The notes beneath the pieces were generated by a model that did not search any database, was not told the origin of the DNA, and saw only the letters and a list, made by a program, of their open reading frames with translations. The position numbers were made by a program, and so were the translations under genes. Below, piece after piece: positions 7,232 to 15,406 of a stretch of DNA of 15,461 nucleotides (position 1 is its first letter; each line of letters starts with the position of its first letter). Source of the stretch: an uncultured Eubacteriales bacterium (GTDB lineage Bacteria; Bacillota; Clostridia; Oscillospirales; Oscillospiraceae); assembly GCA_900544295.1 (NCBI GenBank), contig UQUO01000049.1, positions 1-15,461 of the forward strand, in the 5' to 3' direction.

Positions 7232-9718
7232 ATGGAAAAAGGGAGCGGCGGCTCGTTCATGCAGAAGGTCGCGGCGGTGATAGTGGACAGGAAGACCTTT
7301 TTCTTCCTGCTCTTCGCCGTCCTTGCAGTCTTCTGCGTTTTTTCGCGCAACTGGGTGAATGTAAACGACGACATCACGAGCTACCTCGCCAAGGACACTG
7401 AGACCCGGCGGGGTCTGGACATCATGGAATCGGAGCTCACCACCTTCGCCACGGCGGAAGTTATGGTCTCCAGCATCACCTACGAGACGGCCGAGCGCCT
7501 GCTGCCTCAGATTGAGGTCATAGACGGCGTCCACTCCGTGGAGTTTGACGCGACGCAGGAGCACTACAAAAACGCCTCCGCCCTCTTCACCGTCACCTTC
7601 GACGGGGACACGACCTCCCCCGTCAGCGAGGGGGCCATGGACGAGATCAAGGCCCTCCTGGCGGATTACGACACCTATGTGAGCTCCGACGTGGGCAGCC
7701 CCCTGGAGCAGACGATAAAATCCGAGATGGTGGTCGTCCTGGGCATCGCCGTCTTCATCATCGTGGCGGTGCTGCTTTTCACCTCGAACACGTATATGGA
7801 GATACCGGTGCTGCTCGTGACCTTCGGGGCGGCGGCGCTCCTGAACATGGGCACGAACTACTGGTTCGGGACCATCTCCTACGTGACGGACTCCATCGCC
7901 GTGGTCCTGCAGCTGGCCCTCGCCATAGACTACGCCATCATCCTCTGCCACCGCTACACCGAGGAGCGGGAGCACGCACAGGCGCGGGACGCCGCCGTCG
8001 CCGCGCTCTCGAAGGCCATACCCGAGATAAGCGCTTCCAGCCTCACGACCATCTCCGGCCTCGCGGCCCTGACGCTCATGCACTTCCGCCTGGGCTACGA
8101 CATGGGCATCGTGCTCATAAAGGCCATCATCATGAGCATGCTCTCGGTGTTCCTGCTGATGCCGGGGCTTTTGGTGCTCTTCTCGAAGGCCATAGACAAG
8201 ACGCACCACCGCAGCTTCGTGCCGAAGATCTCGCTCTGGGGCAAGCTGACGGTGAAGACCCGCTACGTGATCCCCCCGCTCTTCCTCATCGTCGCGGCGG
8301 CGGCCTTCTTCTTCTCGAACCGCTGCCCCTACGTCTTCGGCTACAGCACGCTCGACACCGTGAAGCAGAACGAGAGCAAGATAGCCGACAAGATGGTCGC
8401 CTCCACCTTCGGCACGGACAACCTCGTGGCCATGCTGGTCCCCTCGGGCGACTACGAGCGGGAGGCCAAGCTCCTGCGGGACATCGCCGCCATGCCCGAG
8501 GTCAAGAGCTGCATGGGCCTTGCGAACATCGAGGCCATGGACGGCTACACCGTGACGAGCGCGCTCAAGCCCCGGCAGTTCGCGGAGCTCACGGACCAGG
8601 ACATCGAGGCCGCAAGGCTGCTCTACGCCGCCTACGCCGTCAACGAGAAGGACTACGGCCAGATCGTCTCCTCCATAGACGACTACGCCGTGCCCCTGCT
8701 CGACATGATAACCTATCTGAAGCAGCAGAAGGACGAGGGTTACGTCTCGCTTGAGCGGGACATGAGCGAGATGCTCGACGAGATGTGCGCGGAGCTGGAC
8801 TTCGGCAGGGCGCAGCTTGAGGGCGAGAACTGGTCCCGCTTCGTGCTCTATCTCGACCTGCCCGAGGAGGCGGACGAGACCTTCGACTTCCTGGAGACGC
8901 TGCGAGCCCGGGCGAAGCTCTACTACGACGACTGCGTCCTCGTGGGCGAGAGCGTGAACGCCCGCGACCTGCGCTCCTCCTTCTCCACGGACAACCTGCT
9001 CATCAGCATACTCTCGGCGCTCTTCGTCGTCATCGTGCTGCTGTTCACCTTCAAGTCCGTGGGCCTGTCCATTTTGCTCATCATCGTCATCCAGAGCAGC
9101 ATCTGGATAAACTTCTCGGTGCCCTATCTCACGAGCTCGAACCTGTTTTTCATCTCCTACCTCATCGTCAGCGCCATACAGATGGGCGCGAACATAGACT
9201 ACGCCATCGTCATCTCCAGCCGCTATTTCGAGCTCAAGAAGAGCCTGCCGATCAAGGAGGCCATGGTCGAGACGCTCAACCAGGCCTTCCCCACCATCAT
9301 CACCTCCGGCGCGATGCTGGCCTCGGCGGGGCTCATAATCGGGCGCATGACCTCGGACAACACGATATCCTCCATAGGCACCTGCCTGGGGCGCGGCACG
9401 ATAATCTCCATCTTCCTCGTCATGGGCGTGCTGCCGCAGATCCTGCTCCTGGGGGACCTGCTCATTGAAAAGACGGCCTTTGCGATAAAAGGCCCGGAGA
9501 TAACGCACGTGGAGGGCAGCACCATCCGCCTGCACGGCCGCGTGCGCGGACAGATATCCGGCTTTGTGGACGCCGACGTACACGGCGTCTTCCAGGGCAG
9601 CCTGCATGCCATGGTCGAGTCCGGCGCCTTAGAGGTGGACGAGACGCGGCCCGAGCTCACCGCCGGGGCCGAGCCCCCCGCGGAGGACAAAGGGGAGGAA
9701 AATGTCAATGAGGACTAG
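7232..9718 (+). CDS. MMPL/RND-superfamily transporter
   Basis: This 828-residue polytopic membrane protein of the MMPL (RND) family is probably a proton-driven exporter of lipids, peptides or other large molecules. Its substrate cannot be read from the sequence. It has two similar halves, each with one helix, an extracytoplasmic domain and a five-helix bundle, about 12 helices in total. The repeated motif in the fourth helix of each half is visible as LALAIDYAIILCHRY (Asp233) and GANIDYAIVISSRY (Asp656). These Asp residues are the likely proton relay. After the last helix there is an unusual C-terminal tail of about 80 residues with short hydrophobic/Gly repeats (IRLHGRVRGQISG...), ending in an acidic stretch. 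The last 11 bases overlap the next gene, so the two are probably made together. No dedicated regulator is adjacent. Confidence 0.9.
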   Translation: MEKGSGGSFMQKVAAVIVDRKTFFFLLFAVLAVFCVFSRNWVNVNDDITSYLAKDTETRRGLDIMESELTTFATAEVMVSSITYETAERLLPQIEVIDGVHSVEFDATQEHYKNASALFTVTFDGDTTSPVSEGAMDEIKALLADYDTYVSSDVGSPLEQTIKSEMVVVLGIAVFIIVAVLLFTSNTYMEIPVLLVTFGAAALLNMGTNYWFGTISYVTDSIAVVLQLALAIDYAIILCHRYTEEREHAQARDAAVAALSKAIPEISASSLTTISGLAALTLMHFRLGYDMGIVLIKAIIMSMLSVFLLMPGLLVLFSKAIDKTHHRSFVPKISLWGKLTVKTRYVIPPLFLIVAAAAFFFSNRCPYVFGYSTLDTVKQNESKIADKMVASTFGTDNLVAMLVPSGDYEREAKLLRDIAAMPEVKSCMGLANIEAMDGYTVTSALKPRQFAELTDQDIEAARLLYAAYAVNEKDYGQIVSSIDDYAVPLLDMITYLKQQKDEGYVSLERDMSEMLDEMCAELDFGRAQLEGENWSRFVLYLDLPEEADETFDFLETLRARAKLYYDDCVLVGESVNARDLRSSFSTDNLLISILSALFVVIVLLFTFKSVGLSILLIIVIQSSIWINFSVPYLTSSNLFFISYLIVSAIQMGANIDYAIVISSRYFELKKSLPIKEAMVETLNQAFPTIITSGAMLASAGLIIGRMTSDNTISSIGTCLGRGTIISIFLVMGVLPQILLLGDLLIEKTAFAIKGPEITHVEGSTIRLHGRVRGQISGFVDADVHGVFQGSLHAMVESGALEVDETRPELTAGAEPPAEDKGEENVNED

Positions 9719-12700
9719 AAAGGCGGCCTCGCTCCTGCTGAGCCTGCTGCTCGTGCTGGGGCTTCTGTCCGGCGCTGCCGGGGCCCTGGCCGACGGGGCG
9801 GCGGAAACCGGGACGGCTCCCGAGGCCGGGGCAGAAACGGCCCCCGGCGTCAGCTACTACATAACGAGCCTGGAGGACCTTCTGGCCCTCGCGGACGCCT
9901 GCGCCGTGGACAGCTACAGCCAGAACGTCACGGTCTGCCTCCAGACGGACCTCGACCTTGCGGGCTCGGACTTTGCCTCCATCCCCACCTTCGGCGGCGT
10001 GTTCGAGGGCGGGGGCCACACGATATCGGGCCTCAGCCTCACGGCGAACCGCTCGCACACGGGCTTCTTCCGCTATATACAGCCCGGCGCGGTGGTAAAG
10101 GAGCTGAACCTCTCCGGCGAGGTGAAGCCGGGCGGCTCCGCGCAGTACGCCGGGGGCCTGGCGGGGAACAACGCGGGCAGCATCAGGGACTGCTCCTTCA
10201 CCGGCACGGTCGAGGCCCTCACCTCCACGGGCGGCCTCGTCGGCGCAAACGAGGAGAGCGGCTCCATAGAAAACTGCCGCGTCTCCGGCTCCGTCACGGG
10301 CCAGCACTACACCGGCGGCATCGCGGGCCAGAACCTCGGCTCCATAGTCCGCTGCGTCAGCTCGGCCAGCGTCAACACCACGAGCCAGGAGTTCGCGGCG
10401 GACGTATCGAACCTCAGCCTCACCGAGCTGGACTCCACAACGGAGCTGATTAACGACTACACCGACACCGGCGGCATCGCCGGCTTCTCCTCCGGCGTCG
10501 TCAGCGCCTGCATGAACACCGGCGCCGTGGGCTATGAGCACATGGGCTACAACATCGGCGGCATCGTCGGACGCCAGTCCGGCTATGTCGAGAGCTGCAC
10601 GAACAGCGGCAGCATCCTGGGCCGCAAGGAGGTCGGCGGCATCATAGGCCAGATGGAGCCCTACCTCACGCTGGACCTCTCCGCCTCCTCGGCGGAAAAC
10701 CTCTCCAAGGAGCTGACGAAGCTCCACGACCTGCTGGACGCCGCGCTCCTGAACGCAGGGGACGGCTCCTCCAACATAACGGCGCGCCTGAACACGGTCT
10801 CCGGCTACATGGGCAGCGCCTCGGACGACCTGGCCTATATCGCGGGCGAAACCGTCGATTTTGTTGACAATACCGTCGCCTCGGTGAACGACATCCTCAG
10901 CCGCATCGACTACGTCTCCGACAGCGCGCCCGCCATCCTGGGCGACGTGGAGGCCGCGGGCGGCCACATCTCCGAGGCCATGGGCTGGCTGGGCGAGGTG
11001 AACCGCGACCTGGACATCATCGGCCAGATGCAGGGCAGCAGCTACAACGAGACGAACAGCCGCCTGCTCTCCATCACCACCGGCTCCGGCGGCACGGCCT
11101 CGGCGAGCACGACGAACCCCGCCGCGGGCAGCGAGGTGCTCGTGTACTTCACGACCGACCCCGGCTACTCCATCGGCCAGGTGGAGGTCATGGACGCGGA
11201 CGGCGCGGCCGTGCCCTACTCCTTCCTCGACGCGAACACCCTCTCCTTCATCATGCCCACCCTCTCGGGCGACCCCGCAAACGACCCCGTGAACGCCCGG
11301 GCCAAGGCCGTCGTCGTGCGCGCGGCCTTCAGCCCCGCGGCGGACTACTTCGAGCAGACCGGCAGCCCCGTCTGCGTCTCCACGACGGCGGGCGGCAGCG
11401 TCACGGCGGCCCCCGGCTCCGGCGGCATCTACGTCCTCACGGTCAGCCCCGACAAGGGCTACGAGCTCGCCGCCCTCAGCGTCATGGACGAGACCGGCGC
11501 GCCCGTACAGTGCCAGCGCCTGGACGACCTCGGCACGCAGTACGCCTTCACCCTGCCCGCCTCCAATCGTGCGCGGGTCGAGGCCCGCTTCCAGCGCGTC
11601 AGCGACTGGGACGTCGTGACCGGCGCGGCAGGCACCATAGACGCGGCGGGCGCCGTGCTCGGCTCCACGATGGACCGCGTCCAGGCCGACGCGGACCAGG
11701 TCATGGCGGAGCTGGACAAGCTCATAAACGGCGGCGGCACGGACCCGGCGGCCCTGCTCGCCGCGCTCGAAAAGCTCTCCGGCGACCTCACCGCCGCGGG
11801 CGGCGCGGCGGCGGACATCATCGGCGCGGGCAGCTCCATCGCCGGGGCTATGGCCCCCTACATAGCCGAGGCCGCCGTGAACCTGAACGAGCACCTGGGC
11901 TACGCCATGCAGAGCCTCCAGGCCGCCTCGAACAGCCTGACGAGCGCCGTGGCCGGCGTGCGCGGCGTGCTGAACTACCTCAACGGCCTGCCCGACGTCC
12001 AGTTCCAGGGCCTGGGCAGCGAATACAGCCAGCGCGTGGACTCGCTCTGCGGCAACATGCGGAACATCTCCGACGCGCTGACCGCCCTGAACACCGAGGT
12101 CGGCAACTCCGCGACTGTGCTCGTGAGCGATCTCAGGAAGGTGAACGACCAGTTCTCGGTCGTCATGCTCATGCTGGTGGACGCCATCAAAGCCGCGGCC
12201 AGCCCGGCGATAGGCGACGTGTTCACGGACGTCTCCGAGCAGGAGGGCTCGGCCACGGACGGCAACGTCGCCGGCTGCGGGAACACCGGCGCGGTGTACG
12301 GCGACGTGAACGTCGGCGGCATCACGGGCGCTATGGCCATAGAGTTCGACTTCGACCCGGAGAGCGACCTCACGGGCTCGACCAGCATCTCCCGGGCCTT
12401 CAACAGCCGCTGCATCCTGCGCGGCTGCAAGAACAGCGGCTCGGTCAGGGCCAAGAACAACTGCGCGGGCGGCGTCGTGGGCCTCATGGACCTCGGCGTG
12501 ACGCAGGGCTGCCAGAACTACGGCTCCGTGACGAGCGAGAGCGGGGACTATGTAGGCGGCATCGTCGGCAGCAGCGCCTCGACGGTGCGCGAGTGCTGGG
12601 CGATGTGCGCGCTCTCGGGCGACGACTGGATAGGCGGCGTGGCGGGCCTGGGCATGAAGCTCTACGACTGCCGCAGCCTCATTGAGATAGAGGCCGGGGA

Positions 12701-13553
12701 CGAGTGCCTCGGCGGCGTGGCGGGCGCGCTCTCGGAGGAGGGCGAGGCCACGGGCAACGTATTCGTCAGCGACGCGCTGCACGGCATAGACGGCATCAGC
12801 TACACCGGCGGGGCCGAGCGGGTCCCCTTTGCCTCCCTGAAGGCGCTGGAGGGCGTGCCCTCGGAGTTTCTGGATTTGAAGCTCGTGTTTTCTGCAGACG
12901 GGCAGGTCATAAAGACCATCCACTTCGAGTATGGCGACAGCATAGACGTCTCCGAGATCCCGGCGGTGCCGGAGAAGGAGGGCTATACGGGCGCGTGGCC
13001 GGAGCTGGACTATGAGCGCGTGACCTTCAGCCGGACTCTGGAGGCGGTGTATACGCCGCTGGACACCTCGGTGGCGAGCGCGGAAGTGCGCGGCGACGGG
13101 GTGCAGGCGCTGGTGCTGGTGGAGGGCAGCTTCAAGCCGGGCGCGAGCGTGGAGGCGGCGCTGCTCTCCAGCGGCGAGACGCCGGCGGACGCGCCCGCCC
13201 TCAGCCGCGGAACAAAGTCGCTGGAGGAGCTGAGCGTGAGCGTCAGCGGCAGCACCGACGAGAGCGCGGGCTACCGCGTGCGCTATCTGGCCCCGGCGAC
13301 GGACCGCGTGACCTCCGACATCGCGCTCTACGTAAAGGAGGACGGGCAGTGGAAGGAGACGGACTACGTCGTGCTGGGCAACTACCTCTGCTTCGACGTG
13401 GGGGCCGGCGATTTTGAACTCCTGGCCGTGGAGCGCCCGGCGGACATCACCCGCGTGGTGATAATCTGCGCCGCGGCGGTCATCCTGGTGCTGATAATAG
13501 TGATCGGCACCCTCCTGCGCCACAAGAAGCGCGCGAAGGCGAAGAAGGCGTAA
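9708..13553 (+). CDS. Large GLUG-repeat surface protein, partner of MMPL transporter
   Basis: This is a 1281-residue secreted, membrane-anchored protein of unknown function. In order it has: a signal peptide (about 1-27); GLUG-type beta repeats with many GGIxG and (C)xNxG turns (about 82-320); a helical, probably coiled-coil segment (about 323-445); two InlB-B-repeat-like domains with GYxxxxVxVxD and FxMP/FTLP motifs (about 450-628); a second helical segment (about 628-830); a second GLUG block (about 843-1038); another InlB/Flg_new-like module (about 1055-1117); a beta-rich region; then a TM helix (about 1247-1268) with a Lys/Arg-rich tail. No LPXTG sorting motif precedes the helix, so it is membrane- rather than wall-anchored. 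I prefer the ATG at 9708, which is 9 nt from GGAGG (9694-9698). The ATG at 9702 is only 3 nt from it and would add two residues. Confidence 0.85.
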   Translation: MRTRKAASLLLSLLLVLGLLSGAAGALADGAAETGTAPEAGAETAPGVSYYITSLEDLLALADACAVDSYSQNVTVCLQTDLDLAGSDFASIPTFGGVFEGGGHTISGLSLTANRSHTGFFRYIQPGAVVKELNLSGEVKPGGSAQYAGGLAGNNAGSIRDCSFTGTVEALTSTGGLVGANEESGSIENCRVSGSVTGQHYTGGIAGQNLGSIVRCVSSASVNTTSQEFAADVSNLSLTELDSTTELINDYTDTGGIAGFSSGVVSACMNTGAVGYEHMGYNIGGIVGRQSGYVESCTNSGSILGRKEVGGIIGQMEPYLTLDLSASSAENLSKELTKLHDLLDAALLNAGDGSSNITARLNTVSGYMGSASDDLAYIAGETVDFVDNTVASVNDILSRIDYVSDSAPAILGDVEAAGGHISEAMGWLGEVNRDLDIIGQMQGSSYNETNSRLLSITTGSGGTASASTTNPAAGSEVLVYFTTDPGYSIGQVEVMDADGAAVPYSFLDANTLSFIMPTLSGDPANDPVNARAKAVVVRAAFSPAADYFEQTGSPVCVSTTAGGSVTAAPGSGGIYVLTVSPDKGYELAALSVMDETGAPVQCQRLDDLGTQYAFTLPASNRARVEARFQRVSDWDVVTGAAGTIDAAGAVLGSTMDRVQADADQVMAELDKLINGGGTDPAALLAALEKLSGDLTAAGGAAADIIGAGSSIAGAMAPYIAEAAVNLNEHLGYAMQSLQAASNSLTSAVAGVRGVLNYLNGLPDVQFQGLGSEYSQRVDSLCGNMRNISDALTALNTEVGNSATVLVSDLRKVNDQFSVVMLMLVDAIKAAASPAIGDVFTDVSEQEGSATDGNVAGCGNTGAVYGDVNVGGITGAMAIEFDFDPESDLTGSTSISRAFNSRCILRGCKNSGSVRAKNNCAGGVVGLMDLGVTQGCQNYGSVTSESGDYVGGIVGSSASTVRECWAMCALSGDDWIGGVAGLGMKLYDCRSLIEIEAGDECLGGVAGALSEEGEATGNVFVSDALHGIDGISYTGGAERVPFASLKALEGVPSEFLDLKLVFSADGQVIKTIHFEYGDSIDVSEIPAVPEKEGYTGAWPELDYERVTFSRTLEAVYTPLDTSVASAEVRGDGVQALVLVEGSFKPGASVEAALLSSGETPADAPALSRGTKSLEELSVSVSGSTDESAGYRVRYLAPATDRVTSDIALYVKEDGQWKETDYVVLGNYLCFDVGAGDFELLAVERPADITRVVIICAAAVILVLIIVIGTLLRHKKRAKAKKA

Positions 13554-13578
13554 AGCGCCGCAGACAGAATAAAGACAA

Positions 13579-13605
13579 AACGCCGCCCGACGGGCGGCGT
13601 TTTTA
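13579..13605. terminator. Bidirectional terminator between convergent genes
   Basis: A perfect 10-bp stem (13579-13588 with 13592-13601) closes a 3-nt loop and is followed on the plus strand by TTTTTATTT. On the minus strand it is followed by TTTTGTCTTT, so it can end the GLUG gene transcript from the left and the exporter-like gene transcript from the right. Confidence 0.9.
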
Positions 13606-13721
13606 TTTCATATCGCATGGCATCGGCGCCGGGCATATTGCGCGGCACAAACAGCTGCGGCGCGCGGTCGGGGGCGCTGCCCCTGGAGCCCGCCAGCTTT
13701 TAAATGCGGGGCAAAAAGCTT
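13606..13721. other. Short intergenic stretch with repeat-like GC hairpin
   Basis: No gene is seen. It includes a 5-bp hairpin GGGGC-GCT-GCCCC (13671-13683) followed by GGAGCCCGCC, and a small AGCTTTT/AAAAAGCT inverted repeat further right. The wording resembles GC-rich repeats scattered between genes in gut Clostridia. This is an impression that needs a genome search. Confidence 0.35.
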
Positions 13722-14312
13722 TTACGCCTTGGGCGCGGGCTCGACAGGGCCGGGACCGTCCATGTCCTCCAGCGCCGAGACCGGCGCGGGCTTCTTCGGC
13801 CCCGGCATGGCGAGGTTCACGACCAGCGCCACGACTATGCCCAGCGCCGTGTCCAGCATGCGGTTGAGCGCATAGGTGTAGGGCGAGGCGTCGCCTACGT
13901 GATATATCGTGGTGCTCAAAAACACCACGCAGGCAAAGCCCGCGACGGAGGGCTTCTTTATCGCTATCGTACTCATGATGACCGGGATGAGCATCAGCGA
14001 AACGATGAGATAGTACACCGGCATGACGCGCTGGACGTGCAGCTCCGTCTCCAGAAACAGCACGACCACGCCGAACACGCCGCCTACCGCCGTGCCCATG
14101 ATGCGGTTGAAGGAGGTCGTGAAGGTCTTCTCCGCCGACTTCTGCATGCACAGCACAGCCGCTATCATCGAGAAGAACGAGGTCTCATCCCTCAGCCAGC
14201 CGAGCAGGCCGCAGATGAAGACGGCGATGACCGTCTTGATTATGCGCATCCCGATGTGGAAATGGTGAGGCGGCTCGACCTCCTCAAAAAACAGCTCCCG
14301 CCAGGGCTTCAC
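13722..14312 (-). CDS. Aromatic acid exporter-like (FUSC/ArAE_1) membrane protein
   Basis: This 196-residue integral membrane protein resembles the N-terminal membrane domain of the aromatic acid exporter/FUSC families. Those families are thought to export small aromatic acids, but the substrate here is unknown. After a short N-terminus with HHFHIGMRIIKT come about five hydrophobic helices. The family-like segments KTVIAVFICGLLG, SMIAAVLCMQKSAEKTFTTS and NRIMGTAVGGVFG are visible. A related NRMLDTALGIVVALVVN motif near residues 155-171 looks like an internal echo. The C-terminus is a Pro/Ala-rich tail without the usual extra cytoplasmic domain, so it is a short family member. The start is GTG at 14310-14312, with GGGAGG (14320-14325) 7 nt upstream. 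A strong promoter of its own lies at 14350-14378. Confidence 0.8.
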   Translation of the reverse strand: MKPWRELFFEEVEPPHHFHIGMRIIKTVIAVFICGLLGWLRDETSFFSMIAAVLCMQKSAEKTFTTSFNRIMGTAVGGVFGVVVLFLETELHVQRVMPVYYLIVSLMLIPVIMSTIAIKKPSVAGFACVVFLSTTIYHVGDASPYTYALNRMLDTALGIVVALVVNLAMPGPKKPAPVSALEDMDGPGPVEPAPKA

Positions 14313-14343
14313 TCCTCAACCTCCCAACCCGATTTTATATGTA

Positions 14344-14379
14344 CTTTACATTATACCCTCGCGCCCGCCCTTTGTAAAG
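14344..14379 (-). promoter_or_regulatory. Promoter of the exporter-like gene, flanked by an inverted repeat
   Basis: On the minus strand TTTACA (14373-14378) and a perfect TATAAT (14350-14355) are 17 nt apart. The promoter lies inside the last codons of the upstream EamA gene. It is bracketed by a perfect inverted repeat, CTTTACA (14344-14350) and TGTAAAG (14373-14379), which could be an operator. The predicted start leaves about 30 nt before the GTG start codon. Confidence 0.7.
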
Positions 14380-15230
14380 CGACGGGGGCGCGCCTGCCCG
14401 GCCAGCGCGCCCGCCAGGACGAGCACGGCCCCGGCCAGCTGCACCGCCGTGAGCCTCTCGTCGAGGAACACCGCAGAGAACACCAGCGCCGACACGGGGT
14501 CGAAATACCCCAAAAGCGCCACCGCCTTCGCGGGCAGACGGTTCATCGAGGAGAAATACATCCAGCAGGCGAGTCCGGTGTTCACCGTACACAAAAACAG
14601 CAGCGCGAAGATGCCGCGCGCGTCGCGGGGCAGGGGCACGCCGCCCTCGGTGAGGAAAACATAGGGCAGGAGGATGACGGCGGCTATGATGATCTCTATA
14701 AAGGTGAGGTTCAGGCCCGAGACGCCCTCTATTTTGCGGTTTACCAGCATCAGCGCTGCGTAAAACACCGCCGAGCCCAGCCCCACGACGAGGCCGGAGG
14801 CGGTGACCTCCCCGCCGAAGTCCGTGCCGACCGCCAGCAGCATCCCCAGCGCGACGACGGCCATGCCCACATAGGCCATGGCGTTCTGCCTCTCGCGCAG
14901 CACGAAGGGGGCGAGCACCAGCACCATGACCGGCGCCGTGTAATACGTCAGCGTGGCAAGGGAGACGTTCATGAGGTCGTAGGCCTCGAAGAGCAGCACC
15001 CAGTTGACGCCCAGACACACGCCCGAGAGCAGCAGCCGCCATTTCTCCCGCAGCAGCACCTGTCTCGGCGTCCTGCTCCGGCTTATGAGGATGATGAGCA
15101 GCAGCACCGCCCCGCCGATGAGCGTCCGCATGAGCACCAGCTGTGCGCCCGACATATCCAGCATGGACGCAAACACGCCGTTGGAGCCGAAAATCAGCAT
15201 AGCGGCTATGAACAGGATATAATCCTTCAT
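14346..15230 (-). CDS. EamA-family (DMT superfamily) transporter
   Basis: This 294-residue inner-membrane transporter belongs to the drug/metabolite transporter superfamily, likely exporting an amino acid or other small metabolite. It has ten predicted helices formed by two EamA repeats (about 3-137 and 147-280). The first repeat begins with the family's typical MLIFGSNGVFAS, and both end in a helix after an ER-rich loop (VLRERQNAMAYVGM and FLDERLTAVQLAGA). The C-terminus is basic and cytoplasmic. The ATG at 15228-15230 has AAGGAG (15240-15245) 9 nt upstream. It sits directly after the rRNA terminator, with no room for a normal promoter between the terminator and the ribosome site. The substrate cannot be deduced. 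Confidence 0.9.
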   Translation of the reverse strand: MKDYILFIAAMLIFGSNGVFASMLDMSGAQLVLMRTLIGGAVLLLIILISRSRTPRQVLLREKWRLLLSGVCLGVNWVLLFEAYDLMNVSLATLTYYTAPVMVLVLAPFVLRERQNAMAYVGMAVVALGMLLAVGTDFGGEVTASGLVVGLGSAVFYAALMLVNRKIEGVSGLNLTFIEIIIAAVILLPYVFLTEGGVPLPRDARGIFALLFLCTVNTGLACWMYFSSMNRLPAKAVALLGYFDPVSALVFSAVFLDERLTAVQLAGAVLVLAGALAGQARPRRFTKGGREGIM

Positions 15231-15255
15231 CCTCCCGTACTCCTTTCATATAGCA

Positions 15256-15285
15256 AAAGAGACACAGCAGACGCTGTGTCTCTTT
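15256..15285 (-). terminator. rRNA/tRNA transcript terminator
   Basis: A perfect 13-bp stem (15256-15268 with 15273-15285) closes a 4-nt loop. On the minus strand it ends in TTTTGC and begins 3 nt after the 3' end of the 5S rRNA. It is the natural terminator of the tRNA-5S transcript. The stem also ends in AAA/TTT on the other strand. Confidence 0.88.
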
Positions 15286-15288
15286 CGT

Positions 15289-15404
<116 letters not shown>

Positions 15405-15406
15405 TG

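Noticed and set aside
7184..9607. Long open frame antisense to the MMPL transporter gene
   Set aside because: It has a low-complexity Asp/His/Gly/Arg-rich translation and no recognisable fold, and the transporter frame on the plus strand is clearly real.
9705..13523. Very long open frame antisense to the GLUG gene
   Set aside because: It is a by-product of high GC and codon choice on the coding strand. Its translation is rich in His, Arg, Ala and Val with no domains, signal or ribosome site.
13430..13553. LPXTG cell-wall sorting signal in the GLUG protein
   Set aside because: There is a C-terminal hydrophobic helix and basic tail, but no LPXTG-like motif before it, so sortase anchoring is not supported.
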